From NCBI GenBank assembly GCA_039720395.1, contig CM077831.1, forward strand, positions 9,350,333 through 9,414,332: a DNA stretch of 64,000 bases, written 5' to 3'. Both the position numbers and the translations under genes were made by a program. The notes under the pieces were generated by a model. It was not told the DNA's origin. It worked only from the letters and a program-made list of their open reading frames with translations, and did no database searches. Shown here one piece after another: positions 22,849 through 35,544 of this stretch (within the stretch, counting starts at the first letter, position 1; each line of letters starts with the position of its first letter). Source of the stretch: Liquidambar formosana (lineage: Eukaryota > Streptophyta > Magnoliopsida > Saxifragales > Altingiaceae).

Positions 22849-23781
22849 CATGTGCAGCTCGGTGAATTGGCGAGGTGGGTTGGTGTCATTTAGGGAGATA
22901 GGTTGAGTGGGTTGGGTAATGGCATTGACCTCGGCATTGTTTTTCCCAGCAAAGTTCGGCCTGCGGCTCCTTTGGACTTCTTCCGTCTTGATTGACTCAT
23001 CGGCAATAGCAGTCCTCAACTTGTGTACCTTGCTCCGATAAGAGCCTTGAAATTAGGGAAATAGTGAGCAAAGAGGTGCTTGTGATACACCGGCAATAGG
23101 TTCTTAACCACCAACTGAATATGATCTTCCTCATTCGGTCTATCTGCCATTTTCGAGGCCTTTTGCCTCCACCTTGTAATGAAAGCAGAGAAAGTCTCAT
23201 TAGCCCCTAGTTTTGTGGTCTCTAGGTCCCTTCGTGTGACATCTACCTCAGTGTTGTACTTGTAGTGCTCCGAGAATTCATTACATATGTCCTCCTAAGT
23301 CCGGGTTCTATTCTCATCCAAGGTTGGGAACCACTTTAGGGCAGAAGTGGCTAGGGTTTCATGGAATATTTGAGCCAAGAGTTCATCTGTCGCTCCTCGA
23401 GGGTGTATAGCTCGTACATACATCTTCAAATGGGTCTTGGGGCAACCCGTTCCATTAAACTTTTCTAATTTGGGCATCTTGAATTGTAGTGGAGTACGAG
23501 CTTGAGGAAGCAAAGATAGGGTACGTACATCCAAGATGTCATCTAGTCCTACGGATTCCCTTTATAGTTCTCTCCAACGCTTCTACCTTGCTAGCCAACA
23601 CAGAATCTGTATCAGAGGTCTTCCCCTTACTTCCCCCTTCTAGGTTAAAAATTTCAGGTGGTTCATTCCCCTTGGGCTTAGTACTTCCTCCCTCATTGGT
23701 CTTAGTGCCTTCTCCAGACTGAGTCCTATCTTCGGTGTTATCCCCCGTAGTACGGCCATTATTCTGTTCGGGTTCCGACAT
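22849..23781 (-). pseudogene. Ty3/gypsy gag of a family-A element, truncated and mutated
   Basis: Starts MSEPEQNNGRTTG (ATG at 23779-23781) with an acidic/polar N-terminus and a short heptad stretch (VLASKVEALERTI). It continues in shifted frames with KMPKLEKFNGTGCPKTHLKM, then, after a TAG near 23285, DICNEFSEHYKYNTEVDVTR and RPNEEDHIQLVVKNLLPVYH, all typical of the Retrotrans_gag domain. It ends abruptly at the family-C LTR, so zinc knuckle and pol are missing. At least two frameshifts and one stop: not functional. It lies downstream of the family-A LTR at 24674-27755 in the same orientation. Confidence 0.82.
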
Positions 23782-24673
23782 CTTATGTTAGATATCTTGG
23801 GCCATTTTCAATGCTCTCTCGGATACATCGGTGGTGTAATCAAGCTTGGTCATGATAGCCTTCAAACAAGTCTTAACATCAAAACCCCCTTCACTAGTTG
23901 TTTCGTCGGCCATATCTGACTGGTTGGTAGGATCAATCTTCACTAAGCGCCCTTGCTGGTCGCGGATCCAAGCCAGTACAGTCCTCTCACTCTTCTATGA
24001 AAGGGAACAATCAGTCTCTTATCCTAAGGGTATGTCCTAGGCTTCCATATTTGTCTCAATGACTTCATGCCATATATACTCAATTAGTCCCTTTCAATTC
24101 AATCACCTTTGCAAGGGTCATGGGCGAAAGGTACGTATTAAGGATATAGGATGCAAAGGTTCTCTATTAGTTTTCCATTAAGCACATCACAAACATGGTC
24201 ATGATATCATTACAAACAATGTGGGTGCATAAGGGTGAAACCATAGTGCCCTACAAGTCTGTCTATATGGACTAATGATAAGGGTAGGCTGGGGTCCTTC
24301 ATTTGCTTGAGCAATCTTTATACCTAACCACATGTGGCATCAGGAACGCCGCGTGGGTCCAGCAGTACGTGATTAACTCATTTCATATACCCAAGGGCAA
24401 GCCCAAGGGTACTTGGCAAAAGAGGTTGAGAGCTTTCGCCCCAACACATGGAATCAGGAAAACCAAGGTTGAGGCTAGGCCCGTCAGTGGCAAGGATACA
24501 TCGAGGGACGTCGATCCTAGCATGCAATAGTTTGCGCACACAATGCAATAAATGAAAGCACACAATCAAGCGGATGCAATGTGATTGATTTTAATTAAAC
24601 AAAAGAAATTAACTTAGCCCAATCAAATTATATAGAGTCTAGCCCACAAATCCCCAGTGGAGTCGCCAGTCTA
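23782..24673 (-). other. Leader and primer-binding site of the family-A element
   Basis: Between the LTR and gag. Five bases beyond the LTR end the minus strand reads TGGCGACTCCACTGGGGA (24652-24669), a sequence starting with TGG as retroelement primer-binding sites do; I cannot name the tRNA with certainty. The rest is untranslated leader without a recognised gene. Confidence 0.6.
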
Positions 24674-27600
24674 TGGAACCCGGAAAGCAGGCCCACAAAT
24701 GGGTTTGCTAGAAAGCCTTGATGTTTGAAAAAGGAAAAAGGAGTCGCCTACCTTATTTTTTAAGGAAACAAGGAAAACCCTAAAAAACAGTTTTGTTTTA
24801 AGAAAACAAAAGAATGACTCCATGTTTAAAAATGGTAAGGCAAAAGGTCTTTTGGAAATCAAAGATGGTGGATTCGGAGGCTAAGTTATGATATGGGAAG
24901 GTTCTAGGCAAAGCCTATAGGCACCCATATCGCCCTAAACGATCTCTTAATTTGATTGGGCTAAATCAAAGTCTTAATTACACACAAATCATCAATTATC
25001 ATCACAAGGCAGCATGCATATCATCCATTCATTCATCCATATAAGCAATTGAATCAAAGAAAAACAGGAAAAAAGAAAGAGGGGCAGGAAAACCTAGGAT
25101 ACTTAGTATCCTAGGGCGGACTTGAACCTCATGAAGAGCGCCTACGTACCATGTATGGAAATACATAGATCAAAGTCCACGTAGTTCGAAAGGAATAGGG
25201 TTATAACCTAATAGAGGCCTATGGTAAACCCTAAGTTTCCTTTCAAGAAAAACATGGTAAGTTTCCAAAAATAATGATTCTCAAAGGATCTTTAGTAAAT
25301 ACGGAATTTGATAAAGATGGAAACTTTGATTTAAAAGTTATTTTATGAAAGGATACTATAGAATCTACCATACCCCTCTATTAAGGAATAACCCTAGGAG
25401 GGAGAAAGGGAAAGTTTCAAGGAAAGGAAAGAAGGGCGAATTGGGGCACCCTCATACCCTACTTACCTTTAAGCAAAAGCAACTTGTCAAAATAACCACC
25501 CTATTGCATAGGGTAATCATCTTATTTGCAAGATTTCATCTCGCAATAGCCAAAATAACTACCCCACATTGGTGGGGTAGTTGCACCTGTTATACCTGTC
25601 AAAGCACCTGCAATTTGCATGCAAAACATACCCAAAAATACCAACCAACCAAGCTAGGTTCCAATCAAGCAATTATCATGCTTAAACATAGGCTAACACA
25701 TGCTCAAAATATCATATCAAGGACAAATAACAAATCTGGACAGAATTGAAGATAAAGCTTAAAATCCTTCACAAGTCATGTAAACAACACGAATCATGGA
25801 CTAAAGTAAACCCTAACTCAACCCTATATGCAATAACATGCAAGCAACCCTAAAACCAACTACCAAGGATGTAAAAATATCATATTTATCTAACATGCAA
25901 CATATATGCAGCAACTATGAAGAAGAACTAGAGAATAACCCTAAGCTATCATGCTATATGCAACTTTCCTAAAACAAGGACGAGTAAAAACCCTAGAATC
26001 ACAATGGTGCATAAAATCACATGAAATAACATTCTAACATACTAAACAGTCCATGAATATTATCCTAAACATGCATACTAGCTAATAGAAACAACAAAAT
26101 ATGATAAAAACATAAGCTTTAATATGCAAAAGAGCCCATTTCATGCAAAAAACCAATTTCAGCACTAAGGAAACCGTAGAATCCCAAACATGCAGTAAAT
26201 CACATGGAATAGCATCCTAGCATACTAAACAGACCATGAATATCATCTTAAACATGCATATTAGCTAATAGACACAGCAAAACATGATAAAAACATAAAC
26301 TTTAATATGCAAAAGAGTTATTTCATGTAGAAAACCAATTTCAGCACTAAGGAAACCCTAGAATCCCAAACATGCAGTAAATCACATGGAATAGCATCCT
26401 AGCATACTAAACAGCCCATGAATATCATCTTAAACATGCATACTAGCTAATAGACACAGCAAAACACAATAAAAACATATGCTTTAACATGATATAATGC
26501 TATTCTATGCAAAACCCTAATTTAAAAGAGAAAGAAAAGAAGGAAGGAGGGTATACCTATGGTGAAGTATCCTTTTGCTGCTGTAGAGAGTCCTCCTTCC
26601 TTTATGTGCTGCTGTGAATTCCTTTCTTCAAGCCTTCAAGCCAAACTCTAGCCCTCCTTCAAGCTCTCTCTCTCACTTCCTCACTCAAAATTTAGGTTAA
26701 ACTACCCTAAGGATTGCCTCCAAATCTCACACATGCCTCACACTTCAGAAATTGCCTCCCCTATTGCTGAAGTATAAGGAGGTATTTATAGGGTTTGAGG
26801 GGAAACCCTCAATGGTTGGGATTAAAACCCTAGGTATTGATCCAAGGGCTCTTAGAGGTTCCCTTGGGACTCAAGTAGGTCAAATAGGGTTGAAAATAGG
26901 GTTAAATGGTGGCTGGAGGCGAGTATATCCGAGGAAATAGGGAAGGAGCCGCGTCAACACTCAAAAAAGGAAAGTGGCTCGGGTGACCACCTGGGGCCTA
27001 GGCGGCTAGCCAGCGGCTAGCCGCCCAGGCCTGGGTGGTCACCCGAGGCCATGTCATCTTATACCCTATTTTGACTCATTCGATTTCCAAATGTGTTTCA
27101 GGGCTCAAATCAACTCCGATTTTGACGAAACGAAAGCCAAAACGACCATGTTTCGAAGGGGGATGTAATTTGAGTCACTTGAGGGCAAAAAACCCTAGCC
27201 ATGGCTGCATGGTTGGGTCCTACAAAGGTGGTTAACCGCTATGCCTTCACCATCGCTTAGCTTAGGTATGCACATAAGGTCGCACCGAATGCTTTCCAAT
27301 TCGAAATTCAACCTCCCTAAACACATTTGGGGATGAAATTAAGATTAATCAAAGTCAAATGAGTAGTCATAGGGTGAAAATCATGAGCCAATTCGAGCTA
27401 ACCCGAAATAGGTCTCTTAACCAACCTGAGCCTTGTTGAGCCATTCTAATCCCAAACCATCAATTCATCGAATTGAACCCATAAATACCTCAAATGCAAT
27501 CATATGAACTCCAATTAGCAACTTGGAGATCATTTCAAGGTTAAATGGAAAGTTTGTGGCCTAAAAGACGATTATGCCCCTCAAGTCTCAAAAGTTCTTA

Positions 27601-27755
27601 TTAACCCTTAAGATCAACTCCAAATCAAACCAAAATTCATACACACCATCCTCAAGACTCTAAAAACTCAATGCAAAAGACTAGACTCAAAAAGGAAACA
27701 AAAAGACACATGCAATGACAAACCCTAGCTAAGGTGGCAAAAATGGGGTGTGACA
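24674..27755 (-). mobile_element. Family-A LTR (3.1 kb), 5' LTR of a truncated gypsy element
   Basis: On the minus strand it starts TGTCACACCCCATTTTT and ends TTTCCGGGTTCCA. By eye it matches the plus-strand LTRs at 31326-33855 and 38523-41340 along its length (e.g. ACATGGGTGCCTATAGG, CGAACTACGTGGACTTTGAT and the GGCGACTCC string near its end). It is followed by a primer-binding site and gag. It is longer than its sisters partly because of a ~182-bp tandem repeat. LTRs carry the retroelement's promoter and polyadenylation signals. Confidence 0.85.
25991..26530. repeat. Three tandem units of about 182 bp inside the family-A LTR
   Basis: The CC(C/G)TAGAATC landmark recurs at 25991, 26174 and 26356. 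Each unit also carries CATACTAAACAG(T/A/C)CCATGAATA and TTTCAGCACTAAGGAAACC (the last two units almost identical). The other two family-A LTRs do not show the same expansion. Confidence 0.8.
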
Positions 27756-29616
27756 TGACCATTTGGTATTTTTTATTGAATTATTTCGTGGTACACCTAA
27801 AGTTGCGATTTTGCTGGGCAGCAGTAGCTCCATATTGAAAAATATTTTTGGAAGGGTTTTGCTGGGTATTTCTCTACCAAACTTTGAGGATACAAAGTAC
27901 ATTTGATATACTTTTAAGTGATACAAACCCCAAAGCCTATTTCTTTGTGGATTAAATCATAAAAATTCGTTCGTAGGCGTCACTAGTTGTGTTCAAGGTA
28001 ATTTCAGATTTGATCTTTTGGACTTGGAATATATATTTTTAGAATTATGAAAATATTGGATAATGGATTTTCACAAGTAATCATTGATTATATGTTTCAT
28101 GTTTGGGAGTATAATTTCTTTTGGAAGCAAATTCTGAGATTACAAAAGAAAAATGGTATTCTAGACAGGGTTGATGTAAAAGCTTATGTTTTGAGTAGAG
28201 TTGTGCAATTGTAGACTTTTTGGTTTGAGTTATTGATTTGGATTTATAAACGAAAATATAAGAATGATAAATTTGGTTACTTCTTTTCTTAAAATTGTTG
28301 GAACAATTTATATGAGATTATTTATGTAATTTTACTATGGGAAATATTCATAGACATGCCAAATAATGGTATAAGACTTTGTATTGTACATTATGGGGAT
28401 ATCGAATTGTTAGGAAATTTATTTTGCTAGCTATGGAGTTATTAGCATGATGGATATAATCACGTTGCATTGGCATTCATGGCATATCAATGCATTGAAA
28501 ATTGACTTAATAAATACTTGGTAAAAGTGTTAAGGGGTCATTGAATTTGGACTGCTAGCGGTCAAGGGACTTAGCGGTGTTTTCCATTCCTTTAGTCCTA
28601 GGTATTTTTCGGTTCTAGGTAGGAACCTTTGTGTTCCCGAATTAGAGGCTACTTTCCTAGTTCCAAGTAGGAACCCTTGTGTTGTCCTTTTGGAGGTGGG
28701 TTTAAATCCTCCGTTTCCGTGCGAAGACTCCTACGGGAGTGGTTTGGTAATTGAGGAATAAATGTAATTGGACATGGAGTCGCATATTGCATTATCATGA
28801 CATCGCATTCGTTGCATTAAGTTAGGGGTATATAACTTACTGTATCTATTGGTTGTTTATTCAATGAGCTTATAGAATTTATTAAGATATTTCTATACGG
28901 TTTTATGGAAATACAACGATATGGAAATGAATATGAGTTTATGCTTTGAAATCCATGGTTTGTCTTTGATATAGAATTGGACTTTGATATTTCCTATATA
29001 GCGTGTATGAGTATTTTTATGTATCTTGTGGTTTTAAATGGATTTTAAAACCTTGATAGATTTTGTAGAAATATGTAACCTATTGAGCGTTAGCTCATCC
29101 CCCTACAGTTTTGCAGGTTCCTAAAGATAAAGAAGTTGTTTGAGTTCCTGTATTTTGATGAAATACTCGTATTTTGGTTTGCGAGGCATTTTATAAAATG
29201 GAAGATCCGTTTTGTGATAGGCTGTGAATTGATGATGTATTAAATTATGATTGAATGTAATTTAATTTCTTGGTGCTGTATATATTTTTAATTTGGAATT
29301 GTAATAATTAATTCTTGGTTGGGAACCATGTGGAATCTAAGGCAAGCAATGATACCCTATGTGGATGGATGTTTTTTTTTTAATTTTTCTTTAATAGGTT
29401 ATGGATTTTACTTGGTTAGCCCGTATTATGAACAGGTCATGCGGGATTTTTGATAAAATAATGGTTAAAAATTATTTTAATCTCACTCATTTATGGATCT
29501 AAAACCTGTTTTATTTTGAAAAGTCAAAGTTCAATTTGTCCTAAAATCAAATGCTTTATTAAATCAATCTCATTTTATTACCCTTAATCATGACTCGATA
29601 ATTTCAGGTCGTGACA
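27756..29616 (+). mobile_element. Family-B LTR, 5'-truncated
   Basis: The 3' part matches the complete family-B LTR at 52044-54696: GGGGTCATTG, TTTGCGGTG/TTAGCGGTG, AGGTAGGAACC(C/T)TTGTGTT twice, GGGTTTAAATCCTCCGTTTC, and the end TCGTGACA at 29616. The 5' portion beyond ~28000 is divergent and stops at the family-A LTR boundary (27755). Likely truncated when the family-A element inserted. Confidence 0.7.
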
Positions 29617-30631
29617 ATAGGGTAATCTCTATGCCCTAATAGAACACCTTCTATAAATTGGGTTCAATTGAAACTCTTTTCAATTACTTAAAAATATTAA
29701 CTATTTAATATTTCTAAGCTTCTACTAGTTATGAGTGACATCTAGCAATATATCAAGACGTAACCTAGATAGAATGAAAGTACACAGTTAACCCTTCAAT
29801 TGTTGTCATGATGTAATACAATCCCTCCATCAACTAACGCTCCAATTGAGTCAATAGGGTACAGAAGTTTGTCACCCCTAACTCAATCTTATGCATCCAT
29901 CTTAATATCAACTCATAATGGTGCACTTAAGAAAATCTTTTCTTAAGTCATCTTTGCTTTGGCTAAAGACTTAATGAGATATATATAAGATGATAACATA
30001 GAGTATTCCCTCCTTTTACTAAGAGTGATGGATTCTTTCTTGTGCACTCACATACCTTCATGCATGAATCATTAGGGCCAATGAATACATTTGTAAGTCC
30101 TTGGTCAGAACCTACACTCTGCATCATTAAATCCTAATAACCCATACACAAGATATCAATGGTACCTCAGGTCAAAGGATTAGTTACATCACTGCAACTA
30201 AAAGCTACTATTTGACATGTAGTAAAACTCCATATAGCTTGCTCTAAAGTTGGTCACATTCAGTGAACTTGTTCTCTAACAAGCACCCACAGGTTTGCTT
30301 TAGTATTTCTACACAAATGACTTGAGACAAGCCATCCTCCCTATTGAGTAAACGCAACCTGTACTAACTTTATCTCATTCATCAATGCCTAGTTGATAAA
30401 CCTACAGTTGGGAACCTTTTAGGATTATTGTATAGAGAGAATGAGTCTTCTTATCTCAACTCCTTGAGATATCAATCTTGGCACAATTATCCTATGGACT
30501 TATTATGCAAACCCGAATACACATGATATTTAGCTTGCCCTTTTGTTATTATAAGTAATAAATGAAATAGTGATTATTCATTATCCTTAAAGTATCATCT
30601 CTATGATTGGATTTAGGGCATATTACTAACA
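29617..30631 (-). mobile_element. LTR-like retroelement fragment (probable Ty1/copia), minus
   Basis: On the minus strand it starts TGTTAGTAATATGCCCTAAA at 30631, the style of a plant copia LTR start. The opposite border is lost against the family-B LTR. No coding region. The superfamily is a guess from recalled sequence style. Confidence 0.45.
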
Positions 30632-30632
30632 A

Positions 30633-30820
30633 TTGTGTTATGTACATAATTAGATGTACAGATAAAAGTTTGGAGAATTTGAAATGATATCTACCATTGG
30701 TTATGATATGTGTCATGTACATAATTAGATGTATAGATAAAAGCTTGGAGAATTTGAAATGATATCTACTATTGGTTATGGTATTGTCATGTAAATAATT
30801 AGATGTATAGATAAGATTTG
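30633..30820. repeat. Tandem repeat, ~75-bp unit, 2.5 copies
   Basis: ATAATTAGATGTA(C/T)AGATAA recurs near 30646, 30720 and 30795, with GGAGAATTTGAAATGATATC in the first two units. It joins directly to the LTR-like fragment. Confidence 0.8.
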
Positions 30821-30928
30821 TTTTTTGGTTTTCCGATTAAATGATAAAAAGGACAATTTTATAAACATTACTTGAAGAATTATTTTCGTAAAAAAATTTC
30901 ACATGCAACACACCTGGTGCACCGCTAG

Positions 30929-33879
30929 TAGGGATGCAAATCAGTCCGGACCGGTCCCAACCAGAGGTGTTTCTGGACTGAACTGAACTAATTCGGGACC
31001 TAAAAACTTGTCCCGTAACGGGACCGATTTAGGCCTTGGACCGGGATCGGGACTGGACAGAATTTTTTGGTCCAGGCCGGTCCAGTTCTCAGTTTTTTTT
31101 TTAATTTTTTTTTTTGTTTTAGTTTTGTTTTTTCTAAAAGGTAAGAAATTTATTGAATAAGTATTATTATTCATTAAATAATACTTATTTTATTGATTAT
31201 AATACATTAATATTAACATATAATTCGAGACTTTAAAATTTGAACTGGAACTAGACCGGTTACTATTTGGATCGGACTAGAACGAGATCGAATTGATCGA
31301 ACCGGTTTGGTTCTCGGGTCTACCCTGTCACACCCCATTTTTACACCTCCTTACTATGGTTTATCATTTCATGTAGGTTTTGTTTTGTTTTTTAGTCTAG
31401 TCACTTGCATTAGTTTTTTAGGGTCATAAGGAAAATGGATATGAATTTTGGTCCAATTTGGAGTTGATCTTGAGGGATAATAAGAGTTTTTGTGACTTGA
31501 GGGGCATAATTGTCTTTTAGGTCACAAACTTTTCATTTGATCTTGAAATGATCTCCAAATTGTCAATTGGAGTTCATATTGATGCATATGAGGTATTTCT
31601 AGATTCAATTTGATGAATCAATGGCTTAGAGTTTAAATGGCTCGATATGGTTCAAGTTGGTTAATTGACCCCTTTCGGGTTAGCTCAATTCGACTCTCAA
31701 TTTCTCACCAATTATTTTCAAATTGACTTTAATTAGTCATTATTTTATCCCTAAAAGTGTTTTGGAAAGTTTAATTTTGGTTTGAAAAGCATTTGGTTCA
31801 ATCTTATGTTTATACCTATGCTTTGCAATAATAGTGCATAGCAGTTAACCGCCTTTGTAAAACCTAACCATGCACCTATGGTTAGTGATTTTTGTCCTAA
31901 AATGTTTAAAAATGTATTCTTCATCGAAACACTGTTGTTTTGGCTTTTATTTCATCAAAATTGGAGTTAATTTGACTCCTAAAACACTCCTACAAGGCAA
32001 CAAACACCAAAAAAAGGAAAAAACTGAAGTGGGCTTAGGTGACCACCCAACCCCGGGTAGCTAGCCACCTGGGCCCAGGTAGTTAGCTACCCAGGCCCTA
32101 GTGGTCACCCAAGGCCGCTCTCCTATTTTAGTTGAAGTGGGATTCTCTTTCCTAGTTTGACGGTTTTGGACTCTTTTAAACGAGTTTCCTTATAGTTTTT
32201 GGTAACTTTTGAGTTAAGAAAGCACCAAGGGAGTCTCTAATAACCCTTGGATTAATTTTTAAGGTTTTAATCCTAGCCATTGATTTATCCTAATTAAACT
32301 CTATAAATACCCCACTATGCTTCAGCACTAGAGGGAAGCAACTAAGAGCCACTTTATGCATTAAACCTTAGTTTTTGAGAGAGAATAAGAGAGAGAGAGC
32401 TAAAGGCAAGTTGAAGTTCTTGCTGTAACTTTGAAGAAACTTGTTCCAAATCATTCAAAAGAGCAAGAGAGAGTTTCTATAGCAAAAAGAGAAGCTTTCC
32501 TAAGGTAACTTTCTATCCCTTTTAATGTTTAAACTAGGGTTTATCATAGAGTAGGCTTATTGCATGTTAAAGCTAGCATTTTTATCATGTATTAATGCTT
32601 TGATTAGTTAATATACATTAAATTATTGCTGTTCATGATGAATTTAGCATGTTTTAGGTTTATTTCATAGGATTTAAAGCATGATTGTGAGTTTAGGGTT
32701 TCCGTTGTCCTTGTTTTAGGTAAGTTGCATATAGGATGATAGCTTAGGGTTTTTTTATTGGTTTTTCTTCATAGTTGCTATATATGTATTACAAATAAAA
32801 TAACTATGATGATTTTTTTTGCATTCATGGTAATGGATTTTAGGGTTTTTATGCATGTCATGGTTCTAGGATTGAATTAGGGTTTGTGTTCATTCACTAT
32901 TTCTGTTGTTTGCATGATTAGTGGATGATTTTACGCCTTAATATGATTCTGTCCAGCATAGTGTTTTGTTGTTTTTGCATGATTTTGAGCACGTGTGAGG
33001 GTGCAAATAGGGGTGATAATCGTTTTATTGTAAATAAGGCCGTTATTGCTTAACATTGCTAATGCTTGGAGTAATTGGAAGGTAAGTAGGGTTTGAAAGT
33101 GCCCTAATTCACTTTTTCTTCCTTTGTTTTTCTCTTCTCCTTTTTTTAGGGTTATTTCCTAATATGAACACATGGTAAATTACTAGAGGTTTCCTTGATT
33201 AATAAAATACTTGCTTTGTATCAAAGTTTCCATCCTGTGAAAGTTTTCAAATTTGGACCATTCAATAAACTTTTTATCTTTCAAATAAGGAAACCTAACG
33301 TTTTTACCATAGGTTTGTATTAGGATTTAACCCTAAATCTTATCGAACTACGTGGACTTTGATCTATGTATTCCGTTACATGGTATGTAGGTGCTCATTT
33401 TGAAATTCAAGTCCGCCCTTGGATCTAAGTATCCTAGGTTTCTTCTCTTCTCTATTTTCTGTTTTATTTTCTTTTATTATTTTGATTGTGTGGATGAATG
33501 GAATATATGATATGCATACTGTCTTGTGATGATATACTTGCTGATTTTTGTATGATAAGATTTTAATTTAGCCCTAATAAACTAAGAAACCGAAAGGGTG
33601 ACATGGGTGCCTATAGGTTTTGTCTAGAACCTTCCCATGTCATAACTTAGCCTCTAAATCCTTAGTCTTTTTGGTTTCCAAGAGACTTTTTTTTGCCTTT
33701 CTTTTTTAAACATGGAGTCTTTCTTTTATTTTCTTAAAATAAAAACGGTTTTTAGGGTTTTCCTTGTTTCCTTTAAAAAATAAGGTAGCGATTCCCTTTC
33801 TTTTTTCAAACTTATATCTTTTTCAATCCTTGTGGGCCACTTTCCGGGGTTCACATATCTGAACCATTTTGCACCCCTA
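30929..33879. mobile_element. hAT-like non-autonomous element interrupted by a solo LTR
   Basis: Left end TAGGGATGCAAATCAGTCC at 30929; right end on the other strand TAGGGGTGCAAAATGGTTC ending at 33879. Eight-bp flanks ACCGCTAG (30921-30928) and ACCACTAG (33880-33887) differ at one base. Interior is GGTCC/ACCGG-rich near the ends and AT-rich in the middle, non-coding. The LTR at 31326-33855 lies only 24 bp from the right end. Without the LTR the element is about 420 bp. Confidence 0.78.
31326..33855 (+). mobile_element. Family-A solo LTR (2.5 kb)
   Basis: Starts TGTCACACCCCATTTTTACA and ends TTTCCGGGGTTCACA. Flanks TACCC and TATCT match only partly, consistent with an old duplication that has decayed. 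No internal retroelement sequence adjoins, so the element was reduced to one LTR by recombination between its two LTRs. It lies within the hAT-like element. Confidence 0.82.
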
Positions 33880-33887
33880 ACCACTAG

Positions 33888-34097
33888 TAGGAAATAAATA
33901 TAAGGAGGGATTTCCTTCTAAAACTTGAACCATAATTAGAAGTTTGAATAAATTTTGGAGGGACTACGGTATAAGAAAGTAAATAATTTGATTTACCTTA
34001 TAGATAAAAGAGAATTCCCTAAAACATTTTTTTTTCTTTATTGGGGGGAGCCCATACTAGCTTTAACTGATGGGAAGAGGAGACTCCATTGCTTCAA
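33888..34097. other. Spacer, no gene seen
   Basis: Short AT-rich spacer between two transposable elements; ends with the 9-bp duplication TTGCTTCAA (34089-34097) of the next element. Confidence 0.4.
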
Positions 34098-34496
34098 GGG
34101 AACGGCTATTGCAACCCCGCATTCTTATCACCCCACCCCTCGTCCTTTAGGTTTTTAAGGTTTTATGCAAAATATAAAAGGTTTTTATGAAAACCGGCTG
34201 TGATGTGTACTAGAAATCATCATTTTGAACAACTTTGTAGGAGAAAGTTTTTCTTAAATTTATCGTTTAAATATACTTTTTAGCCATTTATAGTCTTTAT
34301 TTCATTTTTTGCCAAAAAATCTACCTAAACGATAGATTTTGGAAAAACCTTCTTTTGCAAAGTTGTTTAAAATGATGTTTTCTAGTGGACCAAGCAATCG
34401 GTTTTTGTAAAAACCTTTTATATTTTTCATGAAATCTTAAAAACCAAAAAAAAAGGGGTGGGGTTATAAGAATGGGGGGTTGCAATAGCCGTTCCT
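34098..34496. mobile_element. Palindromic Mutator-like MITE, copy 1 (intact)
   Basis: 399 bp that folds back on itself almost end to end. Left end GGGAACGGCTATTGCAACCC; right end on the other strand AGGAACGGCTATTGCAACCC. Arms of ~190 bp carry AGAAAGTTTTT, TTTTAACAACTTTG-like and AAAAGGTTTTTATGAAAA strings with their complements. The 9-bp flanks are TTGCTTCAA and TTGCTTCAG (8 of 9). Nine-bp duplications point to the Mutator superfamily. No coding capacity; a transcript would form a long hairpin, a likely small-RNA source. Confidence 0.85.
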
Positions 34497-34505
34497 TTGC
34501 TTCAG

Positions 34506-35544
34506 GCCTTCAACTAATAAAGCTGAACATTTTGGAGTGGCCCACCTTGAACCCCACACAGCCAGCCCAAATTATGACCACCCTAGTTAAATGACTTATT
34601 TGGTTAGGTTGGGCTGGGGCCATGTTCTAGGGCTACAAATTGAGTTTAATTCAAAGTTCAGACAAGGTCAGGCCTACCTAGAACCCATCCAAAGTATGAA
34701 TTTTTCTACGTAGCTCAAGCCCAACTTTAAGGCTTTGGTATATAGAAGTATGTTTAACTTGACATTCAATTTTTTTTTAATAGATAAATAGCGCCATTTT
34801 TTTAAACCATGTAATTATTTATGCAAGTAGTTTTTTTTTTTTTTTTTTGGCCAACCGATAGAATTTATATCCATACCCCTTATCCCAAAAATCAACAAAT
34901 GAGTATCAACGCTTTTCCATAAGTTTGAACCTGAGATTACTCACTCAACAAGTGAGAAGAATGCTACCAACCTATTACGTCATTGGCTATTTTTGCAAAT
35001 AGTTTGAAAATGAAAGAAGCATTGACTTTAGCTTATATAAGTGGTATTGTAGTTAACATAACACTCTCTAGACTTCGAAGAAAATAAAATGAAAAACCTA
35101 ATTTGAGCTTGTAACTACAACTGAAAATTACTCCATAAGAGCATCTCTAATGGTGTGGTAAAAAATAGCAATAGTAAACCCTTTTGTTATATTTAGCACA
35201 CCTTTGTACTAATATAGTACAAAGGTGGTTAGAAAAAGGAACGGAATGGTAATTGTGTAAAAAACAATTACATATTCTATCATTTGCACCATTGGAGCAC
35301 ATTGTGTCAAATTATAGCATTTGACACTATAACATATTCTAAAATAGAAATAACACAAGCAATATAGTACAAACCATTCAAAATGTTTTGAGGGCTGCCC
35401 ATTAAATGTCATCCTCATTTATTTGAGGAAAGTGCAAGTCCATCTGAAGTTCGAGCCAACACAAACCTATTGAACTTTAGTCAGGTTGGGGTTGGGCCAA
35501 CTCTAGCTTTTGGGTTGGGCAAAGTCTGAGATTATACTAAATAG
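34506..35544. other. Intergenic, no gene seen
   Basis: AT-rich with a T-run at 34831-34848. No terminal repeats or domains that I can support. Confidence 0.4.

Noticed and set aside
25345..25749. 134-residue open frame as a gene
   Set aside because: Inside the family-A LTR on the strand opposite to the element; no domain and not kept in the sister LTRs.
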